The notes: generated by a model from the sequence alone, not told the origin. A stretch of DNA of 64,000 nt from G963556115 sp963678205 (GCA_963678205.1 OY782760.1:1-64000), one strand, 5' to 3'. Shown: positions 26,135 to 36,468, counted from the stretch's first letter. Translations and numbers: made by a program.

Positions 26135-28027
26135 ATGGCGACAATAGATCTAGGCAAGACCGCCAAAGAGTACGAAGATTGCAAAAAAAATATAGCCAAA
26201 CGAGTAGTAATCTGTGCTGGTACTGGTTGTGTTGCAAATGGTTCACTCAAGGTAAGAGATGCTCTAGTAGAAGAATTAAAAAATGCAGGTTTGAATGTTA
26301 CTATTGAACTTGACAAACACGAATGTGGCGAAGGTACCAACTATGTATCAAAGAGTGGCTGTCAGGGATTCTGCCAGCAGGGACCACTAGTTCACATCGA
26401 ACCAGATGATATTCTATATGTTATGGTTAAGCCAGAAGATGTTGCAGAAATAGTTGAAAAGACATTTAAAAATAATGAAGTAATTGATCGTCTTCTTTAC
26501 AAAAAGCCACAGACTGGTGAAACATGTAAAGGTGACCACGATATTCCTTTCTATACTAAACAGACTCGTACTGTTCTTAAAGAATGCAGAATTGAGCCAG
26601 ATGACATCGCAGAATATATCTACTCAGGTGGTTATCAGGGAGCAGAAAAGGCAATTAAAGAAATGACTTCAGAGGAAGTTTGCGAAGAAGTACTTGCAAG
26701 TGGTATGCGTGGTCGAGGCGGTGGTGGTTTCCCAACTGGTTTAAAATGGAAGTTTACTCTACCTAATAAGAGCGACAAAAAATATGTAATCTGTAACGGT
26801 GATGAAGGTGACCCTGGCGCATTCATGGATCGTTCAGTTCTAGAAGGAAACCCTCACAGCGTTATTGAAGGCATGATGATCTGTGCAAAAGCTGTTGAAG
26901 CAAACGAAGGTTACGTTTACGTTCGTGCTGAATACCCATTGGCAGTACAACGTATGAATAAAGCTGTTGAAGATGCTGAAAAAGCAGGTATTCTTGGAGA
27001 TGACATCTTCGGCACTGGTTTCAGCTTTAAACTTCACGTTATGGAAGGTGCTGGTGCGTTTGTCTGTGGTGAAGAAACTGCTCTTATCGCATCTATCGAA
27101 GGTCAACGCGGTATGCCAAGACCAAAGCCGCCATTCCCAGCAGTAAGTGGACTATGGGGCAAACCAACAGTAATCAACAATGTAGAGACACTATCATCAA
27201 TTGGCAGAATTATCAGAGATGGCGCTGCTGCATTTAAGTCGCTCGGTACTGAAAAGTCACCCGGAACAAAGACATTTGCGCTTACTGGTCACGTAGCGAA
27301 TACAGGTCTTATTGAAGTTCCATTTGGCACAACTCTAAAAGAAATCGTTATGGACATAGGTGGCGGTGTAACAGATGACGAAGGTAATCTTACAGGAGAA
27401 TGTTTCAAATCTGTTCAGATCGGCGGTCCATCAGGTGGTTGCTTGACAGAAGGCATGCTTGATCTTCCACTAGACTTTGACTCATTAAAAGATGTTGGGG
27501 CGATGGTAGGTTCAGGTGGTCTTGTTGTTATGAACAAAAATACTTGTATGATCCAGGTCGCGAAATTTTTCATGCAGTTTACTCAGAATGAATCTTGTGG
27601 CAAGTGCGTACCATGTAGAGAAGGTACAAAACAAATGCTTGCTATGCTTGAGGATATCACGACTGGAAAAGCTACTGAAGAAACACTTGTAGTTCTTGAA
27701 CAACTTGCAAGATCAGTACAGAAAGCTTCTCTATGTGGTCTTGGTAAGACAGCTCCAAATCCTGTTCTATCAACACTCAAATACTTTAAAGACGAATACA
27801 TGGCACACGTAGTAGACAAAAAATGTCCAGCTGGGCAGTGTAAAGATCTTGCTGAGCCTGAAATTATTGCTGAAAAGTGTAAAGGGTGTACAGCGTGTGC
27901 ACGCAAATGTCCAGTAGGAGCAATTGAAGGTAAAGTTAAAGAAGTGCACACTATCGATACAGAGAAGTGTATCAAGTGTGGTGCTTGTGTTGCAGCATGT
28001 AAGTTTGATGCAATTGTTGGAGTTTAA
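26135..28027 (+). CDS. hydB: Bifurcating [FeFe] hydrogenase subunit HydB (NuoF-like, FMN/NADH site)
   Basis: HydB carries the FMN and NADH site where electrons from NADH and ferredoxin meet. The 630-residue protein has an N-terminal [2Fe-2S] thioredoxin-like domain (cysteines in CAGTGC and GCQGFC, about residues 25-90). The NuoF core follows, with GRGGGGFPTGLKW for NADH, then the FMN site segment GDEGDPGAFMDR, then GAGAFVCGEETAL and an SLBB region. After these come the [4Fe-4S] motif ESCGKCVPCREG...C and a C-terminal 2x[4Fe-4S] ferredoxin. The gene sits between hydC and hydA in one operon, with AAGGAAG-type ribosome sites. Confidence 0.96.
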   Translation: MATIDLGKTAKEYEDCKKNIAKRVVICAGTGCVANGSLKVRDALVEELKNAGLNVTIELDKHECGEGTNYVSKSGCQGFCQQGPLVHIEPDDILYVMVKPEDVAEIVEKTFKNNEVIDRLLYKKPQTGETCKGDHDIPFYTKQTRTVLKECRIEPDDIAEYIYSGGYQGAEKAIKEMTSEEVCEEVLASGMRGRGGGGFPTGLKWKFTLPNKSDKKYVICNGDEGDPGAFMDRSVLEGNPHSVIEGMMICAKAVEANEGYVYVRAEYPLAVQRMNKAVEDAEKAGILGDDIFGTGFSFKLHVMEGAGAFVCGEETALIASIEGQRGMPRPKPPFPAVSGLWGKPTVINNVETLSSIGRIIRDGAAAFKSLGTEKSPGTKTFALTGHVANTGLIEVPFGTTLKEIVMDIGGGVTDDEGNLTGECFKSVQIGGPSGGCLTEGMLDLPLDFDSLKDVGAMVGSGGLVVMNKNTCMIQVAKFFMQFTQNESCGKCVPCREGTKQMLAMLEDITTGKATEETLVVLEQLARSVQKASLCGLGKTAPNPVLSTLKYFKDEYMAHVVDKKCPAGQCKDLAEPEIIAEKCKGCTACARKCPVGAIEGKVKEVHTIDTEKCIKCGACVAACKFDAIVGV

Positions 28028-28075
28028 TTCACTTACTTTAGAAGGGTCTCCCCTATAAAAATACAGGAAAGAAAA

Positions 28076-29827
28076 ATGAGTAACGAAGAAAAGAAAACAC
28101 TAACAGTCGACGGAATCATCGTCGAAATAGAGGACGAGCGTAATCTGCTTGAGATTATCCGTAAAGTTGGCATAGATCTCCCTACATTCTGTTACCACTC
28201 AGATCTAAGTGTCTACGGTGCATGTAGATTATGCCTAGTAGATGTCAAAGGTCGCGGTATTATGGCATCATGTTCGACTGCTCCAGAAGCAGATATGGTA
28301 ATCAAAACTAATACAGCTGAAATTCGTCAAATGCGTAAGATTAACCTTGAACTCTTACTTGCTAACCATGACAGGGAATGCCCAAGCTGTGCCAGAAGTA
28401 ATAACTGTACACTTCAGAATCTTGCTCGTCAGCTAGGAGTTGAAGAAGTACGTTTCAAAAAGCTTGAAAAAGAAGACATGCAACCAATTGACCGCTCAAG
28501 TCCATCACTTGTACGCGACCCTAACAAATGTGTACTATGTGGTGACTGTGTACGCGTGTGTGATGAAGTACAAGGAATCGGCGCTATTGACTTTGCTCAT
28601 CGTGGTTCTAAAGCCTGTGTATCACCTGCATTCAACAAAGATCTTGGTGCAGTAGAATGTGTAAACTGTGGCCAATGTGCTGCGGTTTGTCCAACTGGTG
28701 CTCTAGTTCCTAATCAGGAACGTGACGATGTATGGAAGCTCCTTGCTGATCCTAACAAATACGTAGTAGCTGCATTTGCTCCAGCAGTACGCGTTGGTCT
28801 TGGTGAATACTTCGGATTAGAGCCTGGGGCTGATGTAACAGGCAGAATTGTTACAGCACTTAGAATGCTTGGCTTTGATCAGGTTTATGATGTTACATTT
28901 GCTGCAGATATGACAATTGTTGAAGAAGCAAATGAACTTCTTGAAAGAGTAGGCAATGGCGGAGCACTTCCAATGTTTACAAGCTGCTGCCCAGGATGGG
29001 TAAAATTCACAGAAACATACTTCCCAGAGATGCTTCCTAACCTCTCATCTTGCAAATCTCCACAGCAAATGTTTGGTTCAATCGCTCATAAGGTACTCCC
29101 AGGAAAACTAAACATTGCGCCTGAAAACCTTGAGGTCGTATCAATCATGCCATGTACCGCCAAGAAATTTGAAGCCAAACTTGATAAATTCAAGAAAGGT
29201 AACAAACAAGATATCTCCAATGTAATTACTACTCAAGAACTTGGTAGAATGATCAACGCAAGTGGTATCCAGTTCGAAGAACTTGAGCCAAGCTCACTAG
29301 ATATGCCTCTTGGTTTCTACACTGGTGCTGGTGTTATCTTTGGTGCTACAGGTGGTGTAATGGAAGCAGCTCTTCGCTATGCAGCAGAGGTTATTCGCGG
29401 ACAGAAAATGCACAGAATTGAATTCAAGGAAGTACGTGGTTTTGAAGGCATTAAGGAAGCTGAATACGCTCTGGGTGATCTTAAAGTCAAGGTTGCTGTT
29501 GTTCATGGTCTTGCAAACGCACGCAAAGTATGCGAAATGATCAAGAGCGGCGAAAAAGAATATCACTTCGTTGAAGTAATGGCCTGTCCTGGAGGTTGTA
29601 TTGCAGGTGGTGGCCAGCCAATCCTTGACAAGTCAACTCTATGTAATAAAGAGAAGCGCTTGAAGGGTATTTACAATGTAGACCGTCGACTACAGCTTCA
29701 CAACTCAAGCGATAATTATATGGTTCAGGAAATATACAAAGATTACTTAGGCGGCAAAGCAGGAACTCATGAAGCTCACGAAACACTTCATACAACTTAC
29801 GAAGATCGCAACGAACTTCTAAACTAA
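28076..29827 (+). CDS. hydA: Bifurcating [FeFe] hydrogenase catalytic subunit HydA
   Basis: HydA forms H2 at the H-cluster. The 583-residue protein has an N-terminal [2Fe-2S] domain (CYHSDLSVYGACRLC). A His-Cys [4Fe-4S] motif follows (HDRECPSCARSNNC), then two [4Fe-4S] ferredoxin motifs (CVLCGDCVRVC and CVNCGQCAAVCPTG). The catalytic domain has the intact motifs TSCCPGW, MPCTAKKFEA and MACPGGCIAGGGQP. All second-sphere residues that HydS lacks are present here, so this is the active enzyme. The protein ends after the small-subunit-like tail and lacks the extra C-terminal Fe-S domain of the Thermotoga form. It is the last gene of hydCBA, with a strong terminator 26 bases later. Confidence 0.97.
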   Translation: MSNEEKKTLTVDGIIVEIEDERNLLEIIRKVGIDLPTFCYHSDLSVYGACRLCLVDVKGRGIMASCSTAPEADMVIKTNTAEIRQMRKINLELLLANHDRECPSCARSNNCTLQNLARQLGVEEVRFKKLEKEDMQPIDRSSPSLVRDPNKCVLCGDCVRVCDEVQGIGAIDFAHRGSKACVSPAFNKDLGAVECVNCGQCAAVCPTGALVPNQERDDVWKLLADPNKYVVAAFAPAVRVGLGEYFGLEPGADVTGRIVTALRMLGFDQVYDVTFAADMTIVEEANELLERVGNGGALPMFTSCCPGWVKFTETYFPEMLPNLSSCKSPQQMFGSIAHKVLPGKLNIAPENLEVVSIMPCTAKKFEAKLDKFKKGNKQDISNVITTQELGRMINASGIQFEELEPSSLDMPLGFYTGAGVIFGATGGVMEAALRYAAEVIRGQKMHRIEFKEVRGFEGIKEAEYALGDLKVKVAVVHGLANARKVCEMIKSGEKEYHFVEVMACPGGCIAGGGQPILDKSTLCNKEKRLKGIYNVDRRLQLHNSSDNYMVQEIYKDYLGGKAGTHEAHETLHTTYEDRNELLN

Positions 29828-29852
29828 TAATTTTTAGTTAAAAAACTCTATT

Positions 29853-29896
29853 AAAAAAGAAATGGAGAGCAATCCAATGCTCTCCATTTCTTTTTT
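29853..29896 (+). terminator. Terminator of the hydCBA operon
   Basis: A perfect 19-bp stem (29853-29871 with 29878-29896) ends in six T. Confidence 0.9.
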
Positions 29897-30017
29897 AAAT
29901 ATAATCTGTAGAATATATATTGAAAAAAATTCTCTAAGAATCATTGATGAGAAATAAAATAATGAATATTATCAAATACTTAAAAAAATTATATGTATAA
30001 TTTATAGGAACATCCAT

Positions 30018-30458
30018 ATGGGAAGGCAGAACAGCAAAAATAAAAACAGTAACCTTGGTGGCAAAAAAGGACAGAATCGCAGCAAAAGTGATAATTTTCT
30101 CGAAAAAAATAGAAAAAAAGAAGGCATAAAGGTGACACCAAGTGGCCTTCAATATCTTGTTATTGAGAATACAAATGGCCCAAAACCCTTTAAAAACGAT
30201 AGAGTAAGAGTTGATCAACGTGCATGGCTTATTGGCGGCAAGATACTTGATGATACATACAAAGAAGGTGTACCAATGGAGTTCTCCTTGAACGAAGTAA
30301 TTGAAGGATATCAAGAAGGTCTGGAAATGATGGGCGTTGGCAGCAAATACAGATTTTATGTTCCTCCAGAACTTGGCTGGGGAGAAAAGGGTTCTGGCGG
30401 AAGAATTGGCCCAAATTCTGTAGTAATATTTGAAATACGCTTACTCAAAATATTATAA
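30018..30458 (+). CDS. FKBP-type peptidyl-prolyl isomerase, apparently cytoplasmic
   Basis: This 146-residue protein has a C-terminal FKBP domain (from about residue 42). Recognisable parts are SGLQYLVIE, the GGKILDDTY segment, VIEGYQEGLEMMGVGSKYRFYVPPELGWGE and a terminal FEIRLLKI strand. The N-terminal 35 residues are highly basic and rich in Asn, Lys and Ser (GRQNSKNKNSN), with no signal peptide. Most Mip/FkpA-like relatives of this build are exported, so a cytoplasmic copy with a possible RNA- or ribosome-binding tail is unusual. The ATG has AGGA upstream. The D-to-other changes in the active site cannot be judged without an alignment. Confidence 0.88.
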   Translation: MGRQNSKNKNSNLGGKKGQNRSKSDNFLEKNRKKEGIKVTPSGLQYLVIENTNGPKPFKNDRVRVDQRAWLIGGKILDDTYKEGVPMEFSLNEVIEGYQEGLEMMGVGSKYRFYVPPELGWGEKGSGGRIGPNSVVIFEIRLLKIL

Positions 30459-30613
30459 TTTCTTTGAATTTTGCAGAGAATATTTACGTATCAACAATTC
30501 CACTATCTTATAAATGCAATTTTAAGTAATTTTTTTAATGACTATTAGCCAATAATTCAATAAAATATAAGATTGCTCAAAAAGTATCGTATAAGAGAGG
30601 AAACAGAAAAAAC

Positions 30614-33600
30614 ATGGCAAAAAACCTGAGCGACATAGAAAAAAAACGAAAATCGCTACTAGCAATATATAGACGACTACTTCCAGCTCAATCCTGGATG
30701 ATGCAACTATTATCTGTAATTTACGAACCAAAATCATCACAAGATATAGCCAGATGTTCTGCAAAATGTGGCAGGAGTTCTAAAGATGTTACCCGCATAC
30801 TCGACGAACTTGTTCAATTTGAGCTTGCTGAGTCTACACCAGACGGCTTGAGAGCAATCCCTCTAATTAGAGAACCAATAATCCGAGCTACACTACAGGC
30901 AGGAAATCTACATACGCTTATTGCTGCGGTAAAAGACACACTATGGCGAAGTACAGGCTGGACAGAGAGAGAAATAACCACCTATGAACAAGCAATTGCA
31001 CGCCTACGCCTAGCATTTTACCAGCGCAACTCTAGACTTTTTTATGAAATGCTTGAACACACGACTAGGCTATTCCCCTCAGAAGTTGCTCGAACACATC
31101 CACTAGTTATAATTTGTAATCCCGTTGAAAAGCAATTTATGAGTACGCTTCCTCCTCGGCTTTTAATGGAGACATGTGTTGCGATCCTCGCAAATGCAGT
31201 AAAAAATCTTGAAGAATCTAATGAAGCATTCAATGTACTCAAGGAATTTGCAGCTTTAAAATCAGACGTTCCTGCACCATCTGTCTACCTGTTTCCACAA
31301 TGGATTTACAGAGGGAGACCTGCTGCCGCTAAGAAACTTTTACGATTTATAGATGGTAATGAAAATATAGCATTGAAAGGGTGGGTTGACTTTATATCAG
31401 GAAAATATGAACTAGCCAGTGCCGCGTTTTCAGAAACATTAAAAAAATGGGACGGCATACCTCCCATACTTATTGGAATTTTTATTTGCTTGTCTCTTAT
31501 ACGAGATGGAGAAACCTCAGAGGCCTATTATTTATGCTCAAATTATTCAGAGAGAAGTGATTCATCATTATCAGGGGCAATTATTGCGCTTCAATGGTTT
31601 TGTATGAGACAGGAAGACTGCCTTGATATAGGGACGCCAGCTATTCCGAATGATCCAACTCCACTAGTAAAGCTCATAGTATGGTTGATACTCTACTGGG
31701 AAGGCATGTTGAGCTTTAAAGATTACAGCGAAGAGATGGAAGCGTTTTTCGAAAAAGCCAGAAATAATGACTACAACTGGTTTGCTGCTGAAGTTGCAGA
31801 GATTCTTGCACGTATTGAAGGTAAAGATCTTGTCTGGGCAGCCAAATTGGCAAATATTAGAAAAACGACCAAGTCTACTCCGCTGGTTGAATTATTCAAA
31901 CCCAAAGAACCTTGGCAACGCCCACTTTCAGCTCTACTAAAACTACCGTCAGAGCTCATTGCTGGGGACAATACTTCTGGTGAAGCCAGACTTGCTTGGA
32001 ACCTAACATTTGATGACAAATCAGGAATATGCGAACTTTATCCTGTTGAGCAAAGACTGAATAATTCTGGCTTATGGAGCAAGGGCAGAAGAATTTCACT
32101 TCAAAAATTATTTGAAGAAAGAGACGCGTTTAACTATTTAACAAAACAAGATCTTGAAATATGCGCTGCGATTTCTCCTGTACACTACTCAACAGGCAGA
32201 TCATCCAAACCAACATATGAACTTGATTATGATAGAGCTCTGCCGGCTCTCGTAGCCCACCCTCTAGTATTTCAAGAAGGCTCAAATAACATTCGCCTGG
32301 AAATAACAGCCGCAGAGCCAGAACTTATTGCATTAAAATCTGGTGACACTATAAATATTAAACTTGAACCAGAAATAACTGAGGATGTAACCGTTGCACT
32401 CAGTCGCAATGCATTCACAAGGCTTCAAGTAACAAAGATAAGCCCTGCTCACCAAAAACTTGCAAAAGTACTTGGAAAACATGGACTAATAATACCTGAA
32501 GAAGGATTTAAAGATGCTCAAAAAGCCATAGAAGAGTTGAGCAGTATTGTTACAGTCCAGACAGACCTCAAAATTTCAAATAACCTTTCAGAAACAGTTC
32601 TTTCGGACAATCGCCCTAGAATCCACCTTATGCCTGTTGGTTCAGGACTGCGAATGGAGATACTCTACCGACCATTTGGTAATGAAGGTGGATACTACCG
32701 CCCAGGGATAGGAGCTCAGACTATTGTTGCAGATTTTAATGGTAAAAAGAAAATTACTACTCGCAATTTGAGAAAAGAAGTAGAAGAAATAGAAGATATT
32801 CTCCGGTCTTGCCCGACATTACAGAATATTGAAAAAGAAGACGGGATATGGGATGTCGGCGATGCAATAGACTGTCTGGAACTACTTGTAGAGTTACATG
32901 ATATATCAGAAAAGGTAATTATTGAATGGCCTCAAGGAGGTCAGGTAAGTATTAGAGGGCAATCAAATATCAACTCACTTGGCATGAAAATCGAAAAGAA
33001 AAACGACTGGTTTGCGATTAGTGGAAAAGTAAGAGTAGATGATGATCTCGTAATCGATATGAAGCGACTTATAGAAATGACTCGTCATTCAAAAGGAAGA
33101 TTTGTACCCCTAGGAGAAGATAAATATCTGGCTCTCACCGACAACTTTAGGAAGCGTATTGAAGAAATAGCCACTTATAGTGAAATAAAAGATGGAGAAA
33201 TACTGGTTAATCCTCTTGCAGCCCTTGCTTTAGAAGATATCGCAGGTGAAGCTGGTGAATTTAAAGCAGATATAGAGTGGAAAAAACAGGTAGGTAAACT
33301 GAAAAGCCCACAAAAATTTGACATCCCATCTACCTTACAAGCAGAACTCCGTGAATACCAGCAAGATGGCTTTCAATGGCTGTCAACACTTGCAGAGTGG
33401 AAAGTAGGAGCATGCCTTGCTGATGATATGGGACTAGGTAAAACAGTTCAAACGTTAAGTCTATTAATTTCTAGAGGAAAAAATGGCCCTGCACTGGTGA
33501 TTGCCCCTACTTCGGTCTGCTTCAACTGGATTAATGAAATCAGTAAATTTGCCCCATCACTAAACTCACATTTATTCGGAATTGATGATCGCGAAAAAAT

Positions 33601-34723
33601 GATACAAGAAGCAAATAAATTTGATATTATAATCTGCAGCTATGCCATGCTACAACAGGAATCAGAATTACTAACAGAGAAGAAGTGGCATACAGTTGTA
33701 CTAGATGAAGCTCAGGCTATCAAAAATGCTGCAACTAAACGCTCTAAAGCAGCAATGGCACTCAAAAGCGATTTTAAGATGGTAACAACAGGTACCCCCC
33801 TAGAGAACCATTTGGGAGAACTATGGAATATTTTCAGATTTATAAATCCTGGACTTCTTGGAAGCTATAAACGCTTCAATATGCGTTACTCATTACCAAT
33901 TGAAAAAGACAATGATGCTGAAGCAAAGATGAGACTTAAAAAAGTAATTAAGCCATTTATATTAAGAAGGGACAAAAGACAAGTTCTTGATGAACTGCCT
34001 TCACGTACAGAAATTACAAAGACTATAGAAATGTCTGTGGAAGAAGCAGCTTTTTATGAGGCTCTTAGAACAAAAGCACTAGAAGATATAGAACAAGCTC
34101 GAGAGCATAACGGCAAAAAAGGAGACGGCATTCAAATTCTTGCGGAAATAATGCGTTTACGTAGAGCTTGTTGCAATGCGAAATTGGTAAAAGAAGGATC
34201 AGATATTGAAAGTTCAAAATTAAAAGAATTCGGTGAAATAGCTGAAGAACTTGTTGAAAACAAACACAAAGCACTTGTTTTCAGTCAATTTGTAGACCAC
34301 CTTCATATAATAAGAGACTACCTTGATGAAAAAGGTTTTAGCTATCAATACCTTGATGGATCTACTCCTGCACGCAAGAGAAAACAGCTTGTTGAAGATT
34401 TTCAGGATGGGGACGGCGATTTTTTCTTGATAAGTTTGAAAGCGGGTGGTCAAGGCCTGAACTTAACAGCTGCAGATTACGTCATCCACATGGACCCATG
34501 GTGGAATCCTGCTGTTGAAGATCAAGCCTCAGATAGAGCCCATAGAATCGGTCAAACAAGACCAGTAACAATTTACAGATTAGTTACAAGCGGTACAATC
34601 GAAGAGAAAATTATTGAATTACATAAACATAAACGCGGTTTAGCCAAAGAACTTCTTGAGGGCAGCGACCTAGGTGGTCGTATAAAAGCTGAGGAACTAC
34701 TTGCACTTATCCGCTCAAATTAA
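30614..34723 (+). CDS. SNF2-family helicase with long N-terminal region
   Basis: The 1369-residue protein has a C-terminal SNF2/Swi2 ATPase from about residue 905. Motif I is DDMGLGKT (near 938), motif II is DEAQ, and motif VI is SDRAHRIGQTRP (near 1305). The first 100 residues look like a winged helix (QDIARCSAKCGRSSKDVTRILDEL). The next several hundred are helical and probably repeat-type. A mixed region before the ATPase includes a WPQGGQVSIRG-type strand segment. Bacterial SNF2 proteins remodel protein-DNA or RNA polymerase complexes. The gene is alone; its ATG has AGAGAGGA about 13 bases upstream, a wide spacing. Confidence 0.93.
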   Translation: MAKNLSDIEKKRKSLLAIYRRLLPAQSWMMQLLSVIYEPKSSQDIARCSAKCGRSSKDVTRILDELVQFELAESTPDGLRAIPLIREPIIRATLQAGNLHTLIAAVKDTLWRSTGWTEREITTYEQAIARLRLAFYQRNSRLFYEMLEHTTRLFPSEVARTHPLVIICNPVEKQFMSTLPPRLLMETCVAILANAVKNLEESNEAFNVLKEFAALKSDVPAPSVYLFPQWIYRGRPAAAKKLLRFIDGNENIALKGWVDFISGKYELASAAFSETLKKWDGIPPILIGIFICLSLIRDGETSEAYYLCSNYSERSDSSLSGAIIALQWFCMRQEDCLDIGTPAIPNDPTPLVKLIVWLILYWEGMLSFKDYSEEMEAFFEKARNNDYNWFAAEVAEILARIEGKDLVWAAKLANIRKTTKSTPLVELFKPKEPWQRPLSALLKLPSELIAGDNTSGEARLAWNLTFDDKSGICELYPVEQRLNNSGLWSKGRRISLQKLFEERDAFNYLTKQDLEICAAISPVHYSTGRSSKPTYELDYDRALPALVAHPLVFQEGSNNIRLEITAAEPELIALKSGDTINIKLEPEITEDVTVALSRNAFTRLQVTKISPAHQKLAKVLGKHGLIIPEEGFKDAQKAIEELSSIVTVQTDLKISNNLSETVLSDNRPRIHLMPVGSGLRMEILYRPFGNEGGYYRPGIGAQTIVADFNGKKKITTRNLRKEVEEIEDILRSCPTLQNIEKEDGIWDVGDAIDCLELLVELHDISEKVIIEWPQGGQVSIRGQSNINSLGMKIEKKNDWFAISGKVRVDDDLVIDMKRLIEMTRHSKGRFVPLGEDKYLALTDNFRKRIEEIATYSEIKDGEILVNPLAALALEDIAGEAGEFKADIEWKKQVGKLKSPQKFDIPSTLQAELREYQQDGFQWLSTLAEWKVGACLADDMGLGKTVQTLSLLISRGKNGPALVIAPTSVCFNWINEISKFAPSLNSHLFGIDDREKMIQEANKFDIIICSYAMLQQESELLTEKKWHTVVLDEAQAIKNAATKRSKAAMALKSDFKMVTTGTPLENHLGELWNIFRFINPGLLGSYKRFNMRYSLPIEKDNDAEAKMRLKKVIKPFILRRDKRQVLDELPSRTEITKTIEMSVEEAAFYEALRTKALEDIEQAREHNGKKGDGIQILAEIMRLRRACCNAKLVKEGSDIESSKLKEFGEIAEELVENKHKALVFSQFVDHLHIIRDYLDEKGFSYQYLDGSTPARKRKQLVEDFQDGDGDFFLISLKAGGQGLNLTAADYVIHMDPWWNPAVEDQASDRAHRIGQTRPVTIYRLVTSGTIEEKIIELHKHKRGLAKELLEGSDLGGRIKAEELLALIRSN

Positions 34724-34740
34724 TTACAATAAATGCAAAA

Positions 34741-34784
34741 AATATTCGAGTGATCCTAATTATTTAGAATCGCTCGATAATATT
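34741..34784. terminator. Imperfect hairpin between SNF2 gene and rfbC
   Basis: An interrupted stem (AATATT-CGAG-T-GAT-CTAA with its complement) lies between convergent genes. No clear T-tract is present, so its role as a terminator is only likely. Confidence 0.4.
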
Positions 34785-34800
34785 CAGATAATAAAATGGC

Positions 34801-35364
34801 CTATTTGTAAATAGGTAAATCACTCTCAGGCATATCTTTTAACTTTATTCCGGCTTTATCCTTTGCTGAAAGAAGAACACTATCAAAATCAATTATTTTC
34901 CAATCTATATTAAGATCTGGATCATTCCATAAAATAGTTTTTTCTGTCTCTGGAGCATAAAAATCCGAGCATTTATATAAAAATTGAGTGTTGTCCTCCA
35001 AAGTATAGAACCCATGCGCTAAACCCTCAGGGATATAAAACATCAACTTATTTTTTTCCGAAAGTTCCACTCCAAACCACTGGCCAAAAGTTGGACTTCC
35101 AACTCTAATATCCACAACAACATCATACACAGCCCCAGCAACAACACGAACCAGTTTTGCCTGTTCACGCCCTGATTGATAATGAAGCCCTCTCAATACT
35201 CCTGCAGCTGATTTACTATGATTATCTTGGACAAACTCAATATTCAAACCTAAATTATCAAAAACAACTTTGGAGTAAGTTTCCATAAAGAATCCTCTAT
35301 CATCACCAAAAACTTTAGGTTCAAGTATATAAACTCCAACAATATTTGTTTCAATCTTATTCAT
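34801..35364 (-). CDS. rfbC: dTDP-4-dehydrorhamnose 3,5-epimerase
   Basis: RfbC converts dTDP-4-keto-6-deoxyglucose to the L-rhamnose precursor. The 187-residue protein has the catalytic His in LRGLHYQ and the VVDIRVGSPTFGQW strand with the second catalytic residue. FYIPEGLAHGFYTLED and KCSDFYAPETE follow. The start at 35364 has AAGG upstream. It follows rfbA by 12 bases, so the two form an operon. rfbB and rfbD, needed to complete dTDP-rhamnose synthesis, are not in this window. Confidence 0.95.
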   Translation of the reverse strand: MNKIETNIVGVYILEPKVFGDDRGFFMETYSKVVFDNLGLNIEFVQDNHSKSAAGVLRGLHYQSGREQAKLVRVVAGAVYDVVVDIRVGSPTFGQWFGVELSEKNKLMFYIPEGLAHGFYTLEDNTQFLYKCSDFYAPETEKTILWNDPDLNIDWKIIDFDSVLLSAKDKAGIKLKDMPESDLPIYK

Positions 35365-35376
35365 ACCAAAGCCTTA

Positions 35377-36249
35377 CTAAATTATATTATCTACTAAATT
35401 CCTTAAGTAATCACCATATGCACTTTTTCCATGAAGCGAGGCAACTTCTCGCAATTTTTCTGAACTTACCCATCCATTCTCATAAGCAATCTCTTCAAGG
35501 CATGCAACCTTCAACCCCTGACGTTTTTCAATCGCACGTACAAACTCTCCTGCCTCCATCAAACTTTCATTAGTCCCTGTATCCAACCACGCAACACCTC
35601 TGCCAAAACGTTCAACAGATAGCTTACCTTTCTTAAGATAGACCCTATTAAGATCCGTAATTTCAAGCTCTCCTCTCACACTCGGTTGCAAGCTTGCAGC
35701 ATACTCAACTACATTATTATCATAAAAATATATCCCAGGTATTGCATATTTGCTCTTGGGAAATTCAGGTTTTTCTTCAAGAGAAATAGCTCTACCTTCT
35801 TTATCAAATTCAATCACACCATATCTTTTAGGGTCAACAACCGGATAACCAAAGACAACCGCTCCATCCTTAATTTTAACTACATCTTTTAGCAGAGACG
35901 TAAATCCATGCCCATAAAAAATATTATCACCAAGAACGAGACAGCAAGTGTCATCTCCAATAAAATCTTTTCCTATAATAAAAGCTTGGGCTAAACCATC
36001 AGGACTTGGCTGTTCTGCATATTCAAGTCTTACCCCAAATCTACTACCATTACCCAATAAACGCTCAAACATTGGTAAATCATGTGGAGTACTTATAATC
36101 AATATCTCATTTATACCAGCAAGCAATAAAGTGCTCAGCGGATAATAAATCATTGGTTTATCATATATTGGTAGTAACTGCTTACTAATTGCCATAGTAA
36201 TTGGGTGCAATCTTGAACCTGCACCGCCGGCCAACACAATCCCTTTCAT
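35377..36249 (-). CDS. rfbA: Glucose-1-phosphate thymidylyltransferase
   Basis: RfbA makes dTDP-glucose from glucose 1-phosphate and dTTP. The 290-residue product starts MKGIVLAGGAGSRLHPIT, the nucleotide-binding signature. KPMIYYPLSTLLLAGI, LGDNIFYGHGF and ISLEEKPEFPKSKYAIPGIYFYD follow. I chose the ATG at 36249 because it gives the standard family start, with GAGG three bases upstream. The frame extends to 36288 and a Met at 36264 is possible. First gene of the rfbA-rfbC pair. Confidence 0.96.
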   Translation of the reverse strand: MKGIVLAGGAGSRLHPITMAISKQLLPIYDKPMIYYPLSTLLLAGINEILIISTPHDLPMFERLLGNGSRFGVRLEYAEQPSPDGLAQAFIIGKDFIGDDTCCLVLGDNIFYGHGFTSLLKDVVKIKDGAVVFGYPVVDPKRYGVIEFDKEGRAISLEEKPEFPKSKYAIPGIYFYDNNVVEYAASLQPSVRGELEITDLNRVYLKKGKLSVERFGRGVAWLDTGTNESLMEAGEFVRAIEKRQGLKVACLEEIAYENGWVSSEKLREVASLHGKSAYGDYLRNLVDNII

Positions 36250-36468
36250 CTTCCTCACTTTCATTTCAAGCTTATGGTATTTTATCATATAGGAGATTTT
36301 ATTGTATCTTTATTGGCTATTTAATCAATTTCTTTTAATTATATTAAATAATCAATTTTTTTCAGATTTCGGCTGTAGTTGAAAATAGCATAAAGACGAT
36401 AAGTTATTAAAGGCATAGTTGTGTCTAAGCAAAATTAAAACCAAATTACTTATTATTGGAGAAGCAAG

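Noticed and set aside
27583..27975. 130-codon frame opposite hydB
   Set aside because: Antisense to the conserved Fe-S region of hydB; no support as a gene.
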